The notes under the pieces are model-generated. The model had not been told where the DNA came from. It saw only the letters and a list, made by a program, of their open reading frames with translations, and searched no databases. From Microbacterium hydrothermale (GTDB taxonomy: Bacteria > Actinomycetota > Actinomycetes > Actinomycetales > Microbacteriaceae), in NCBI RefSeq assembly GCF_004854025.1, contig NZ_STGM01000003.1:124001-188000 (forward strand): 64,000 nucleotides of DNA, written 5' to 3'. The stretch's first letter is position 1. Each line of letters begins with the position of its first letter. Shown piece after piece: positions 7,684 to 16,279 of the stretch. The position numbers and the translations under genes were made by a program.

Positions 7684-8742
7684 ATGGGGATCGCACGCAC
7701 GTGGGTCTTTCCGATTCTGCGTATCCTTCTCGTCGCCGTGGTGGCGGCGGCCTTGATCAAGCTGGCGTTCTTCCCCGATCGCCCCGTCGATGCGTCTCCC
7801 GCGATGCCGACGGGCAGCATCGTGGAACCGACGACGGTCGCGGCCCTGGGCACCATCACCAACGACGTCGTCGTCTCGGCCACCGTGGCCGCCGACCCGG
7901 CCGTGGCGATGAAGTCGACCGCCGCGGGCACCGTGAACAAGATCTTCATCGCGCAGGGCGCGACGGTCGCCCAGGGCGACGTGGTCTTCGACGTCAAGGT
8001 CCCGATCGAGCGCGATCCCGCCGACAGCGTGGATGCCGAGGGCAAACCCAAGCCGGCGATCTTCCGCTATCAGGACGTCACGGCGCCGGCGGGCGGCATC
8101 CTGAGTTCGCTCTCGGTCATCTCGGGCCAGGAGGTCACGATCGGGATGGCGGCGGGTGCGGTGGCTCCACCGACCTTCTCGGTGAGCGGGACCCTCGAGC
8201 CGGCGCAGCAGTACCGCCTGCTCGACCGGCCCACCGAGGCGACGGTGACGATCACCGGCGGTCCCGCCGCCTTCACGTGCGGCAACCTGCGCATCACCAC
8301 TCCCCTCGCCGGCAGCGGCGGTGACGCGTCCGAGAGCTCGTCCGCCGCGGGCGGAGCGGCCGGCGGGTCGGGGGGTGCGGGCTCCGGCTCGGGCACGACG
8401 GCGACCTGCACCGTTCCGTCGGACGTGACGGTGTTCTCGGGACTGGCCGCCGAGATGACCATCGCCGGCGGGCGGGCCGAGAACGTGCTCGTCGTCCCCA
8501 CGACCGCCGTGCGCGGCGCCGCCCAGAGCGGCACCGTGTGGATCATGAACGCCGACGGCACGACCGAGGAGCGTCCGGTGGCGCTCGGCCTGACCGACGG
8601 CACCCAGGTGCAGATCACGCAGGGGGTGGCCGAGGGCGATCAGCTCCTGGAGTTCGCGCCCGGGGCGATGGCGCCGGCGAACGACGGCTGCACGACCTAT
8701 CCGGACGGGTCGATGTACTGCGAAGCGGCCACGGCCGGATGA
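7684..8742 (+). CDS. MacA/HlyD-like periplasmic adaptor of an ABC exporter
   Basis: 352 residues from ATG 7684 (GGGGGG just upstream); an ATG at 7654 is the alternative. A single N-terminal helix (about 8-27) anchors it in the membrane. The extracellular part has a split biotinyl-lipoyl-like domain (STAAGTVNKIFIAQGATVAQGDVVFDV and later VTAPAGGILSSLSVISGQEV) and a C-terminal beta-barrel region (VLVVPTTAVR...GTVWIMNADG), typical of efflux adaptor subunits. A Gly/Ser-rich insert lies at about 220-240, and two cysteines lie near the C-terminus (CTTYPDGSMYC). Its stop overlaps the ATPase start, so it is one complex with the next two genes. Confidence 0.85.
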   Translation: MGIARTWVFPILRILLVAVVAAALIKLAFFPDRPVDASPAMPTGSIVEPTTVAALGTITNDVVVSATVAADPAVAMKSTAAGTVNKIFIAQGATVAQGDVVFDVKVPIERDPADSVDAEGKPKPAIFRYQDVTAPAGGILSSLSVISGQEVTIGMAAGAVAPPTFSVSGTLEPAQQYRLLDRPTEATVTITGGPAAFTCGNLRITTPLAGSGGDASESSSAAGGAAGGSGGAGSGSGTTATCTVPSDVTVFSGLAAEMTIAGGRAENVLVVPTTAVRGAAQSGTVWIMNADGTTEERPVALGLTDGTQVQITQGVAEGDQLLEFAPGAMAPANDGCTTYPDGSMYCEAATAG

Positions 8743-9608
8743 GCCTGCTCTCGCTGCGCGAGGTCACCCGCACGGTGATCCCGCAGGACCAGCCCGCCCT
8801 GACGATCCTCAACGGGATCGACCTGCAGATCGAACCCGGCGACCACGTGTCGATCGTGGGGCGGTCGGGCTCGGGCAAGTCGACCCTGCTGAACATGCTC
8901 GGTCTGCTCGATCTGCCCACCAGCGGCGAGATCCTCTTCGACGACCGCCCCGTGCGGTCGTACTCGGCGGCGCAGCGCGACCGCCTGCGCGGCGCCGCGA
9001 TCGGGTTCGTCTTCCAGCAGTTCAACCTGCTGCCGGGGCGCACGGCGCTCGAGAACGTCACGATGCCGCTGCTGTACGCATCGGGGCGCACGTTCTGGCG
9101 CCGCACGAAGATCGCGACCGAGATGCTCGCGCTCGTCGGCCTCGAGCACCGCCTGCACAGCATGCCCGATCGTCTGTCGGGCGGCGAGCAGCAGCGCGTC
9201 GCGATCGCGCGGTCCCTCGTGCGAGGGCCGCGGCTGATCCTGGCCGACGAGCCGACGGGCGCCCTCGACCTCGACACCGGGCAGAGCGTCATGGAGCTCA
9301 TCGACGAGGTCGCCGAGCGGACCGGCGCCGCGCAGGTGATCATCACTCACGACCCGACCATCGCCCGGCGCGCGCGCCGTCATTTCCGCCTCGACCGCGG
9401 CGTGCTGACGCCCGTCGACGATCCGTCCCTCGAGCCGCTCACGCGTCGCGACCGGCGCGAGATGGCCCCCGCGTCGGCGTCGGCGGATGCCGCGACCGCG
9501 GCCGACGACGGGCTCGCTCTTCTGAATCTCGGCGGGGCCACCGCGACCCTCGAGGACGAGGACCGCCCGGCGGACCCCGCTGATCGCGAGCGGGAGGGTC
9601 AGGACTGA
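8739..9608 (+). CDS. MacB-type ABC transporter ATP-binding protein
   Basis: 289 residues; ATG overlaps the adaptor stop. Walker A is GRSGSGKST, the Q-loop FVFQQFNLLPGRTALENV is the LolD/MacB signature, the ABC signature is LSGGEQQRVAIARSLV, and Walker B is LILADEPTGALD, followed by the H-loop ITHDP. The core ends near residue 220. The last 60-70 residues are a Pro/Ala/Asp-rich tail without recognisable fold, not usual for LolD-like ATPases. It powers the permease encoded next, with which it overlaps by one base. Confidence 0.95.
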   Translation: MSLLSLREVTRTVIPQDQPALTILNGIDLQIEPGDHVSIVGRSGSGKSTLLNMLGLLDLPTSGEILFDDRPVRSYSAAQRDRLRGAAIGFVFQQFNLLPGRTALENVTMPLLYASGRTFWRRTKIATEMLALVGLEHRLHSMPDRLSGGEQQRVAIARSLVRGPRLILADEPTGALDLDTGQSVMELIDEVAERTGAAQVIITHDPTIARRARRHFRLDRGVLTPVDDPSLEPLTRRDRREMAPASASADAATAADDGLALLNLGGATATLEDEDRPADPADREREGQD

Positions 9609-10900
9609 TGGGCGCCGTCACTTCGATGGTCGGAGCCCTCCTCGAGGCGTGGCAGGAGGTGCGGGTGCACCGCACGCGCGTGCTGCTGTCGCTCGTGGGC
9701 GTCGCCGTCGCGGTGTGCTCCCTCACCACGGTGGTCGCCCTCGGCGCGATCGTGCAGCAGGCCACCCAGGAGCTGAGCGAACGGCAGTCCGGGCGCCCGG
9801 CGAGCCTGTCGGTCTCGGCCTACCGCACCGACGGCGGTGAGCTCACGGCGCCCCAGATCGACGTGGCCTGGAACGAGGTCGTCGAGCGCTACGGCATCAC
9901 GTACGCCAGCCGCACGCTCCCGCTCCAGCAGGCCGTCCCCTTCCCCGACGGCATCGTGCAGGTCGCGACCCAGGCGGTCGATCAGCCCTACGGCGAGATG
10001 CACCGCGTGCAGATGAGCGAGGGCGAGTGGTTCACCGATCTCGACGCCCAGCAGCTCGCGCCGCGCATCATCGTGAGCGAGATCTTCTGGGACCGCATGG
10101 GCCGCCCTCCGCTCGAGACTCACCCAGTCGTCGCGCTCGGCGGGCAGGGCGTGCCCAACGCCGCGTCCGGGATCCCCTCCGGCGGGGTGCGCGCCGTCGT
10201 CGTGGGGGTGACCCCGGTGGCATCGTGGGAGACCGAACCCACCATGTTCATGCTCAACGACCAGCTGCAGGCGATGCAGAAGGCGACGGCCGGGGAACGC
10301 GGCGAGGCCGCGGCCTCGCCGAACGATCCCTACGGCGGGCCGAGCATGCCGCAGTACGAGATGTGGGTCCCGCCCGAGATCGCCGACCAGCTCACCGAGG
10401 TCGTCAAGCGCGACCTGCGCGCGGCTCTTGGCACCGGTGTCGAGGTGACCGCCGACCGGCGCGACTGGGCCACCTACGGCGACGACCCGTTCCTCGTGAC
10501 GAAGATGGTCGTCATCGGCATCGCCGTGCTCGTGCTGCTGCTCGGAGCGTTGGGCCTGGTGAACATCGCCCTCGTGACCGTCAAGCAGCGCGTGCGCGAG
10601 ATCGGCATCCGTCGGAGCTTCGGGGCGACGGCCAGCCGCGTCTTCTTCGCCGTCATGCTCGAGAGCGTCGTCGCCACGGTCGTCGCGGGGGCCGCGGGGG
10701 TGATCGTGTCGATCCTCGTCGTGCAGTCCCCCATCGTGCGCGAGGTCATCGGCCAGGGCATGGTCACGGACTTCCCGCCGTTCCCGGTGGACGCCGCCGT
10801 CACCGGCCTCGTCGCCGCGACGGTGGTCGGGGCGATCGCCGGTCTGCTCCCGGCCCTGGTCGCCGTCCGCGTCAAGGTCATCGACGCCATCCGGTACTGA
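9608..10900 (+). CDS. MacB/FtsX-type ABC transporter permease
   Basis: 430 residues. One N-terminal helix (about 23-45), a large extracellular MacB-PCD-like domain (about 50-290) and three C-terminal helices (about 300-420) give the FtsX/MacB topology. The cytoplasmic loop VKQRVREIGIRRSFGATASRVF is the family hallmark contacting the ATPase. With the adaptor and ATPase upstream it makes a complete tripartite-like Gram-positive exporter. Such systems usually export peptides or lipids or confer antimicrobial peptide resistance; no substrate gene is visible nearby. Confidence 0.93.
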   Translation: MGAVTSMVGALLEAWQEVRVHRTRVLLSLVGVAVAVCSLTTVVALGAIVQQATQELSERQSGRPASLSVSAYRTDGGELTAPQIDVAWNEVVERYGITYASRTLPLQQAVPFPDGIVQVATQAVDQPYGEMHRVQMSEGEWFTDLDAQQLAPRIIVSEIFWDRMGRPPLETHPVVALGGQGVPNAASGIPSGGVRAVVVGVTPVASWETEPTMFMLNDQLQAMQKATAGERGEAAASPNDPYGGPSMPQYEMWVPPEIADQLTEVVKRDLRAALGTGVEVTADRRDWATYGDDPFLVTKMVVIGIAVLVLLLGALGLVNIALVTVKQRVREIGIRRSFGATASRVFFAVMLESVVATVVAGAAGVIVSILVVQSPIVREVIGQGMVTDFPPFPVDAAVTGLVAATVVGAIAGLLPALVAVRVKVIDAIRY

Positions 10901-10957
10901 CGAGCAGCATCCGACGCATATCCGTGGGCGATCGCCCGCAGAGAGAGGTTCGAGAAC

Positions 10958-11797
10958 GTGACCGATTCTTCCCGTGAGACCCCGGCGGCGGTGCCGCCGA
11001 CCGTGCTTCCGGATGCCGTGGTCCCCGCGTCGACGGGCGACGGACCGCCCGCGATGCGACTCGCCGGACTCGTGAAGCGCTTCGGAGAGAAGACCGCGGT
11101 CGCCGGTCTCGATCTGACCGTGCCGACCGGGTCGTTCTACGGACTCGTCGGACCGAACGGCGCGGGCAAGACCACGACGCTGTCGATGGCCACGGGCCTG
11201 CTGCGCCCCGATGCCGGGAGCGCCCTCATCTACGGCGTCGACGTGTGGGCGCAGCCCGTCGAGGCGAAGCGCCTCATCGGCAACCTCGCCGACGGCGTGC
11301 GCCTGTTCGATCGGCTCACCGGCGAGCAGCTGGTGACCTACACCGGCATGATGTTCGGTCTGGATCGCGACGAGGTCGCCTCGCGCACGGCCGACCTCCT
11401 GCGCATCATGGACCTCGGCGAGGCCGCCGGCACCCCCGTCGTCGACTACTCGGCGGGCATGACGAAGAAGGTCGCGCTGGCGTGCGCCCTGGTGCACGCG
11501 CCCCGTCTGCTCGTTCTCGACGAGCCCTTCGAGTCGGTCGACCCCGTGTCGGCGGCGAACATCGAGGACATCCTGCGCGGGTACACCGCGTCGGGCGGCA
11601 CGGTCATCGTCTCGAGCCACTCGATGGACCTGGTCCAGCGCATGTGCGATCACGTCGCCGTCATCGCGCAGGGCCGGCTCCTGGCATCCGGGACCGTCGA
11701 CGAGGTGCGGGGCACGCAGACCCTGCAGGATCGCTTCGTCGACCTCGTGGGCGGCCGCCACCACTCGGAGGGGCCGCAGTGGTTGCGACAGTCCTGA
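10958..11797 (+). CDS. ABC transporter ATP-binding protein (ABC-2 type)
   Basis: 279 residues from a GTG with GAGAGAGG upstream. About 35 non-conserved residues precede the core. Walker A is GPNGAGKTT, the signature region reads VDYSAGMTKKVALACALVHAPRLLVLDEPFESVDP, and the H-loop is VIVSSHSMD. The signature is degenerate (YSAGM in place of LSGGQ), as is frequent in CcmA/drug-exporter ATPases. The following permease starts inside this gene's end. It is separated from the MacB-like set by 57 bp, so co-transcription is possible. Confidence 0.93.
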   Translation: MTDSSRETPAAVPPTVLPDAVVPASTGDGPPAMRLAGLVKRFGEKTAVAGLDLTVPTGSFYGLVGPNGAGKTTTLSMATGLLRPDAGSALIYGVDVWAQPVEAKRLIGNLADGVRLFDRLTGEQLVTYTGMMFGLDRDEVASRTADLLRIMDLGEAAGTPVVDYSAGMTKKVALACALVHAPRLLVLDEPFESVDPVSAANIEDILRGYTASGGTVIVSSHSMDLVQRMCDHVAVIAQGRLLASGTVDEVRGTQTLQDRFVDLVGGRHHSEGPQWLRQS

Positions 11798-13365
11798 GGA
11801 TCCGCTTCCGCGTGCTGGGCAACACCCTCATGCGGAGTCCGATGCAGCTGGTCGGCTTCATCCTCGGCGTACTCGGGGCGCTCTGGATGCTCCTGCTCGC
11901 GGGCGTCGGACTGTTCTTCGTCGGCACCCTCGACTTCGACATCGCGCGCGCCGCCGTGACGGCCGCGGGCGCCCTGCTCACGCTCGGCTGGGTCATCGGA
12001 CCGGTGTTCGCCGCGGGGATCGACACCACTCTCGACCCGGCCAAGCTCGCCCCCTTCCCCATGACGACGCGGCAGATGATGGTCGCCATCACCGCGGGCG
12101 GTCTCACCGGAGTGCCCGGCATCGCCACCTCGCTCGGCGCGCTCGCGACGTTCCTGGTGTGGGTGCGGCAGCCGGTGGCCACGGTCGCCGCGGTGGTGTG
12201 CGTGCCCCTCGGGGTGCTCATCTGCGTGGTGGCGTCGCGGGCGGTCGCCGCCCTGGCCGGAGGGCTGGGTGGCGGGCGTCGCACGCGGGAGGTCGTGGGG
12301 CTCGTCGGCTTCCTCGCGCTGATCTTCGCGAGTCCGCTCGTGATCGGCATCATGAACGCCCTGCGCGCCGCGACCGATCAGGGCATCCAGCTGCAGAGCA
12401 TCGTCGAAGCCCTGTCGTGGACGCCGATCGGCGCCGCGTGGGCCGTGCCCGGTGACCTCGCCACGGGGGCGTGGCCCCCGGGCATCCTCCGACTGTTCAT
12501 CGCCGCGGCCACGCTGGCGCTGCTGTGGTTCTTGTGGTGGCGGAGCCTGTCGGCATCCGTCGTCGCTGCGCCCTCCCGCTCGGTGGCGCGGAGCCGCAGC
12601 GGATCCCTCGCGTGGTTCGGCCTCATGCCCTCCACCCCCGTCGGCGCGACGTGGGCGCGATCGCTGACGTCGTGGACGCGGGACATGCGCTACCTTCGGC
12701 AACTGCTGATCCTGCCGATCATGCCGGTGTTGATGCTCGTGTACTCCGGTGGCCACACGTCGGGGCCCCTGTTCGCGCTGTCGGGGCTGCTGGTCGGCTT
12801 CTTCGCGGGCGTCCTGGCCTACACCGACGTCTCGTACGACGGTACGGCCTTCGCAACGGTGCTGCAGACGGGGATCACCGGGCGAGACGACCGCCTCGGT
12901 CGCATGCTGGGCGCGGCGACCGTCAGTGTTCCGCTCGTGCTGATCATCGACATCGGCACCGTCGCCATCGCCGGGCGGTGGGATCTTCTGCCGGCGGTCC
13001 TCGGTGCCTCGCTCGCGCTCACCCTGGTCGGCCTCGGTGTCAGCGCCGTCAGCTCCGCGCTCCTCGTGGTCCCCACCCCTGCCCCGGGCGACTCGCCGTT
13101 CAAGCGGGTGCCGGGATCGACGTTCTCGATGTTCCTGGCGTTCCTGCTCTGCTGGGGCCTGGTCGCCGTGGTGTCGCTGCCGGCGGTGGTCCCCGCGATC
13201 ATCTCCACCGCCACGGGCTCCTCGACCGCGGGGTGGCTCGCCCTCGGCATCGGACCCGTCTGGGGCGTCGCGGTCTTCGTGGTCGGCGTCATCGTGGGCG
13301 GCCGCGCCTTCGACGCGAGCGCCCCGCGACTGCTCGCCCAACTGCGGACGTTCCAGGGGGCGTGA
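11779..13365 (+). CDS. Polytopic ABC transporter permease
   Basis: 528 residues starting at GTG 11779, chosen because GGAGGGG lies six bases upstream; it overlaps the ATPase gene by 19 bases. The sequence shows about 10-12 strongly hydrophobic helices in two halves (about 20-270 and 320-520) with a cytoplasmic link rich in Ser/Arg (SRSVARSRSGS). Short amphipathic segments such as LDPAKLAPFPMTTRQMM resemble the coupling regions of ABC-2-like exporters of large actinobacterial permease families. Substrate unknown. Confidence 0.85.
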   Translation: MVATVLRIRFRVLGNTLMRSPMQLVGFILGVLGALWMLLLAGVGLFFVGTLDFDIARAAVTAAGALLTLGWVIGPVFAAGIDTTLDPAKLAPFPMTTRQMMVAITAGGLTGVPGIATSLGALATFLVWVRQPVATVAAVVCVPLGVLICVVASRAVAALAGGLGGGRRTREVVGLVGFLALIFASPLVIGIMNALRAATDQGIQLQSIVEALSWTPIGAAWAVPGDLATGAWPPGILRLFIAAATLALLWFLWWRSLSASVVAAPSRSVARSRSGSLAWFGLMPSTPVGATWARSLTSWTRDMRYLRQLLILPIMPVLMLVYSGGHTSGPLFALSGLLVGFFAGVLAYTDVSYDGTAFATVLQTGITGRDDRLGRMLGAATVSVPLVLIIDIGTVAIAGRWDLLPAVLGASLALTLVGLGVSAVSSALLVVPTPAPGDSPFKRVPGSTFSMFLAFLLCWGLVAVVSLPAVVPAIISTATGSSTAGWLALGIGPVWGVAVFVVGVIVGGRAFDASAPRLLAQLRTFQGA

Positions 13366-13435
13366 GGGCCTTCCCCTCTCCCCCGCCCGGGACTAACGTG
13401 GGCGCCGATCCGCTCCGTCCGAGAAAGGATGCCGC

Positions 13436-13873
13436 ATGTCGACCTCCCTCGTCGTCTACATCTCGTTCGCCGGTGCCGCCCGAGAGGCGATGACCTTTTA
13501 CCAGTCGGTCTTCGGCGGCGAGTTGACGATCAACACGTTCTCCGACTTCGGCATCCCCGACGCCCCCGCCGACGGCGTGATGCATTCGGAGTTGCGCGCC
13601 GAGGGGTTCACGGTGATGGGTGCCGACGGCTTCGACGAGCCCGCGCAGGGGTGGGGCGCGAGTCGCACGCACGCCGCGTTCATGAGCGACGAGTTCGACC
13701 GGGTGCGCGGCTTCTACGATCGCTTCGTCGAACGCGGCGCCGAAGTGAAGCAACCGCTCGAGAAGCAGGTGTGGGGCGACTTCTACGGCGAGGTCGTCGA
13801 TCCGTGGGGCGTGGCGTGGATGTTCAACGTCGCGGCGCCGGGCGGCTGGGCCGAGGGGGCCGCGGCGGACTGA
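13436..13873 (+). CDS. VOC (glyoxalase/PhnB-like) family protein
   Basis: 145 residues with GAAAGGATGCC before the ATG. The opening VVYISFAGAAREAMTFYQSVFGGEL and the close GDFYGEVVDPWGVAWMFNV are typical of PhnB-like vicinal oxygen chelate proteins (often mis-named 3-demethylubiquinone methyltransferase). The fold binds small molecules or a metal; the usual metal ligands are only partly present. No partner gene, function unknown. Confidence 0.85.
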   Translation: MSTSLVVYISFAGAAREAMTFYQSVFGGELTINTFSDFGIPDAPADGVMHSELRAEGFTVMGADGFDEPAQGWGASRTHAAFMSDEFDRVRGFYDRFVERGAEVKQPLEKQVWGDFYGEVVDPWGVAWMFNVAAPGGWAEGAAAD

Positions 13874-13933
13874 CCCGACCGCGCGATCCCCCGCAGAACT
13901 CTCCCTGCCCGTCGGGAGCGAGCGGAGTGGCGC

Positions 13934-14689
13934 TCAGCCCGCGAACGCCTCGACGCGGGCGACGAAACGCGCCGGGTCGGCAAGGTGGGGGTAGTGGGTC
14001 GGTGGCTGCCACGCCTCGTGAACGGCGTGCGGGATGGCATCCTGCAGCCACGCGGCGTACTCGGGACCCGCGTCGAGTCCGGTGATGACGAGGTAGGGCA
14101 CGTCGGAGGGCACCGCCGTGAGCCGATCCACGAGCGCTGACAGGTCCTCGGGCGAGTCGTCGAGCAGGGGACGCCACATCCCGAGGACGACGTCCTGTTT
14201 CGGAGCGCGGATCGCATTCACGCGGTCGAGCTCTGCGGCATCCAATCCTCCCGCCATCTGCGCGAACATGCCGTGGATGAACAGCGGGAACTGCTCGCCG
14301 CGCAGCATGGCCTCGGCCTGCTGGATCTGCTGCTGCATCCCGGCCAGGTGCAGTGGCTGGTCGACGTTCACGATCGCGCGCGCGGGGAAGAGCGCTCCGT
14401 ACGCCGTCGCGACGATGCCGCCCATCGAGTGACCGACGACGATCGGCGGGCCATCGGGCACGAGGCCCTGCTCCTGCAGCCGCACGACGGTGTCGTGGAC
14501 GTCGGCCGCGAGGGTCGGGATGTCGTAGGGCTCCGCCACCTCCGACGCGCCGTGGCCGCGCACGTCGACGCGGACGACGGTGAAGGATGGCGTGAGATCG
14601 ACGGGGTCCCAGCTGCGACGGTCCTCGGTGATGCCGTGCACGAGCACGAGGAGCGGACCGGAACCGGAGATGTCATGGGCGAGGATCAT
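13934..14689 (-). CDS. Alpha/beta hydrolase
   Basis: 251 residues from the ATG at 14689 ([19 protein letters not shown]); the longer reading to 14809 adds only unrelated residues. The oxyanion HG is in [13 protein letters not shown], the nucleophile elbow is GHSMGG (about residue 97), and an acid and a late histidine ([12 protein letters not shown]) complete the triad. The arrangement is that of the esterase/haloperoxidase-like group. It is convergent with the VOC gene and divergent from the secreted protein gene. Substrate unknown. Confidence 0.85.
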   Translation of the reverse strand: MILAHDISGSGPLLVLVHGITEDRRSWDPVDLTPSFTVVRVDVRGHGASEVAEPYDIPTLAADVHDTVVRLQEQGLVPDGPPIVVGHSMGGIVATAYGALFPARAIVNVDQPLHLAGMQQQIQQAEAMLRGEQFPLFIHGMFAQMAGGLDAAELDRVNAIRAPKQDVVLGMWRPLLDDSPEDLSALVDRLTAVPSDVPYLVITGLDAGPEYAAWLQDAIPHAVHEAWQPPTHYPHLADPARFVARVEAFAG

Positions 14690-14829
14690 GGCGCAGCGCG
14701 GCTTTCGTGCTCGAGCGATCGGGGTGAGCGAGAGCCTAGCGGGACAGCTCGCGCCATGGCAGGGCGATCCTGACACGATCCGCACAATCGCCTGACGGAC
14801 CGGCCACATCCACGACCGACAGTGGACGC

Positions 14830-15549
14830 ATGAGAACCTCTTCCTTCCTCGCCCCGATCGCCGTCACCGCCCTCGCCCTTGCCGCAGCCGTCGCCGTCCC
14901 GGCCGCGGCCTCGGCGGCAACCCCGGCGCCCGGCGACTCCGCCCACCCGCGCGTGGATCTGGCCACGGCCCAGTCGCGCGCGACCGACACGGCCACCCAC
15001 TGGATCGACGCCCTCACCGCGCAGATCTCCCGCACGACCGCCGACACGCACCTCGACGACGCCGACCGCGCGAAGGCCCTCGCCATCGAGAACGACGATC
15101 TCGACGGCATCCGCACGCTCCAGACGACGATCGCGGCGGCGACGTCGGTGTCGCAGGTGCGCGACGCCGTGCGGACGGCCGCCGACGCGTACCGCGTGCG
15201 GGAGGTCGCCCTGCCCCAGGTGCGCGCCGCCGCGACCGCGGACCGCGTGACCTCGGTGACGCTCCCCCGCCTCGAGGCGGAGCAGAAGAAGCTGTCGGCC
15301 GCCCTGACCGCGCACCCCGACAAGAGCACGCCCGCGGCGACCGCCGCTCTCGCCGACCTCGAGACGCAGATCTCGACGGTGCAGTCCGACGTCGACGGCC
15401 TCGCCACCGCCGCGCTCGCCCTGTCGCCGGATGCCGTGAAGGCCGACCCGACGGCGCTGTCGCACGTGCACGACCAGCTCGCGGGCGTGCGTACCGCCGT
15501 GTCAACCGCCGCGACCGATGCGAAGACGGTCCGCGCCGCCCTGAAGTGA
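14830..15549 (+). CDS. Secreted alpha-helical protein of unknown function
   Basis: 239 residues. Residues 1-30 form a clear signal peptide ([20 protein letters not shown], cleavage near ASA-A). The mature part is almost entirely helical and charged, with repeated Thr/Ala/Asp-rich heptad-like stretches ([30 protein letters not shown]), suggesting a coiled coil. There are no cysteines and no recognised domain. It lies 52 bp upstream of a response regulator/histidine kinase pair on the same strand, so it may be the signal-facing partner of that system. Confidence 0.7.
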   Translation: MRTSSFLAPIAVTALALAAAVAVPAAASAATPAPGDSAHPRVDLATAQSRATDTATHWIDALTAQISRTTADTHLDDADRAKALAIENDDLDGIRTLQTTIAAATSVSQVRDAVRTAADAYRVREVALPQVRAAATADRVTSVTLPRLEAEQKKLSAALTAHPDKSTPAATAALADLETQISTVQSDVDGLATAALALSPDAVKADPTALSHVHDQLAGVRTAVSTAATDAKTVRAALK

Positions 15550-15601
15550 GCACCGGCCGCCCTCACAGCCCGCTGCTGCACAGTCGCCCTACCCTGTGCC
15601 C

Positions 15602-16279
15602 ATGACGCAGGACCGCGGCCTCGTAGTGGTCGTCGAAGACGAACCCTCTCTCGCCGACGTCGCCCGCCTCTACCTCGTGGAGGCGGGCTTCGGCGTACAC
15701 CTTTCGAGGGACGGGACCTCGGGCCTGCTCGACATCACGCGGCTCCGCCCCGTGGCCGCCGTCATCGACATCGGACTCCCCGGGATCGACGGCATCGAGC
15801 TCGTCCGGCGCCTGCGCGAGGCGGGCGACTGGACGCCTGCGCTGTTCTCCACCGCCCGCGACGCCGAGGTCGATCGCATCCTGGGGCTCGAGCTCGGCGG
15901 CGACGATTACCTCACCAAGCCGGCCTCACCGCGCGAGCTCGTCGCGCGCGTGAAGGCCCTCGTGCGCCGCTCCCGTGTGACGGCGTCGTCGGACCTGCTG
16001 ACGGTGGGCACCTGCGAACTGGACGCCGTCCGGCGCACCGTTCGCGTCGATGGGCGCCCGGTCGAGCTGACCGCCACGGAGTTCGACCTGCTGGCCCAGC
16101 TCATGCGTCGCCCCGGCCAGGTGTTCTCCCGCACGCAGCTGCTGTCGGAGGTGTGGGGCGTGGCGGACTACTCGGGCACCCGCACCGTCGACACCCACAT
16201 CGCCCAGGTGCGCGCGAAGCTCGGGGCGCCCGACCGCATCCGCACGATCCGCGGCGTCGGCTACGCCATCGACGCGTGA
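15602..16279 (+). CDS. OmpR/PhoB-type response regulator
   Basis: 225 residues from ATG 15602. The receiver domain has the acidic pair VVEDEPS, the phospho-acceptor Asp in AVIDIGLPGIDG, and Lys in YLTKPASPREL. The C-terminal winged helix (about 130-222) ends with VDTHIAQVRAKLGAPDRIRTIRGVGYAI, the OmpR signature. It overlaps the histidine kinase gene by four bases (GTGA), forming a classic two-component operon. Confidence 0.95.
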   Translation: MTQDRGLVVVVEDEPSLADVARLYLVEAGFGVHLSRDGTSGLLDITRLRPVAAVIDIGLPGIDGIELVRRLREAGDWTPALFSTARDAEVDRILGLELGGDDYLTKPASPRELVARVKALVRRSRVTASSDLLTVGTCELDAVRRTVRVDGRPVELTATEFDLLAQLMRRPGQVFSRTQLLSEVWGVADYSGTRTVDTHIAQVRAKLGAPDRIRTIRGVGYAIDA

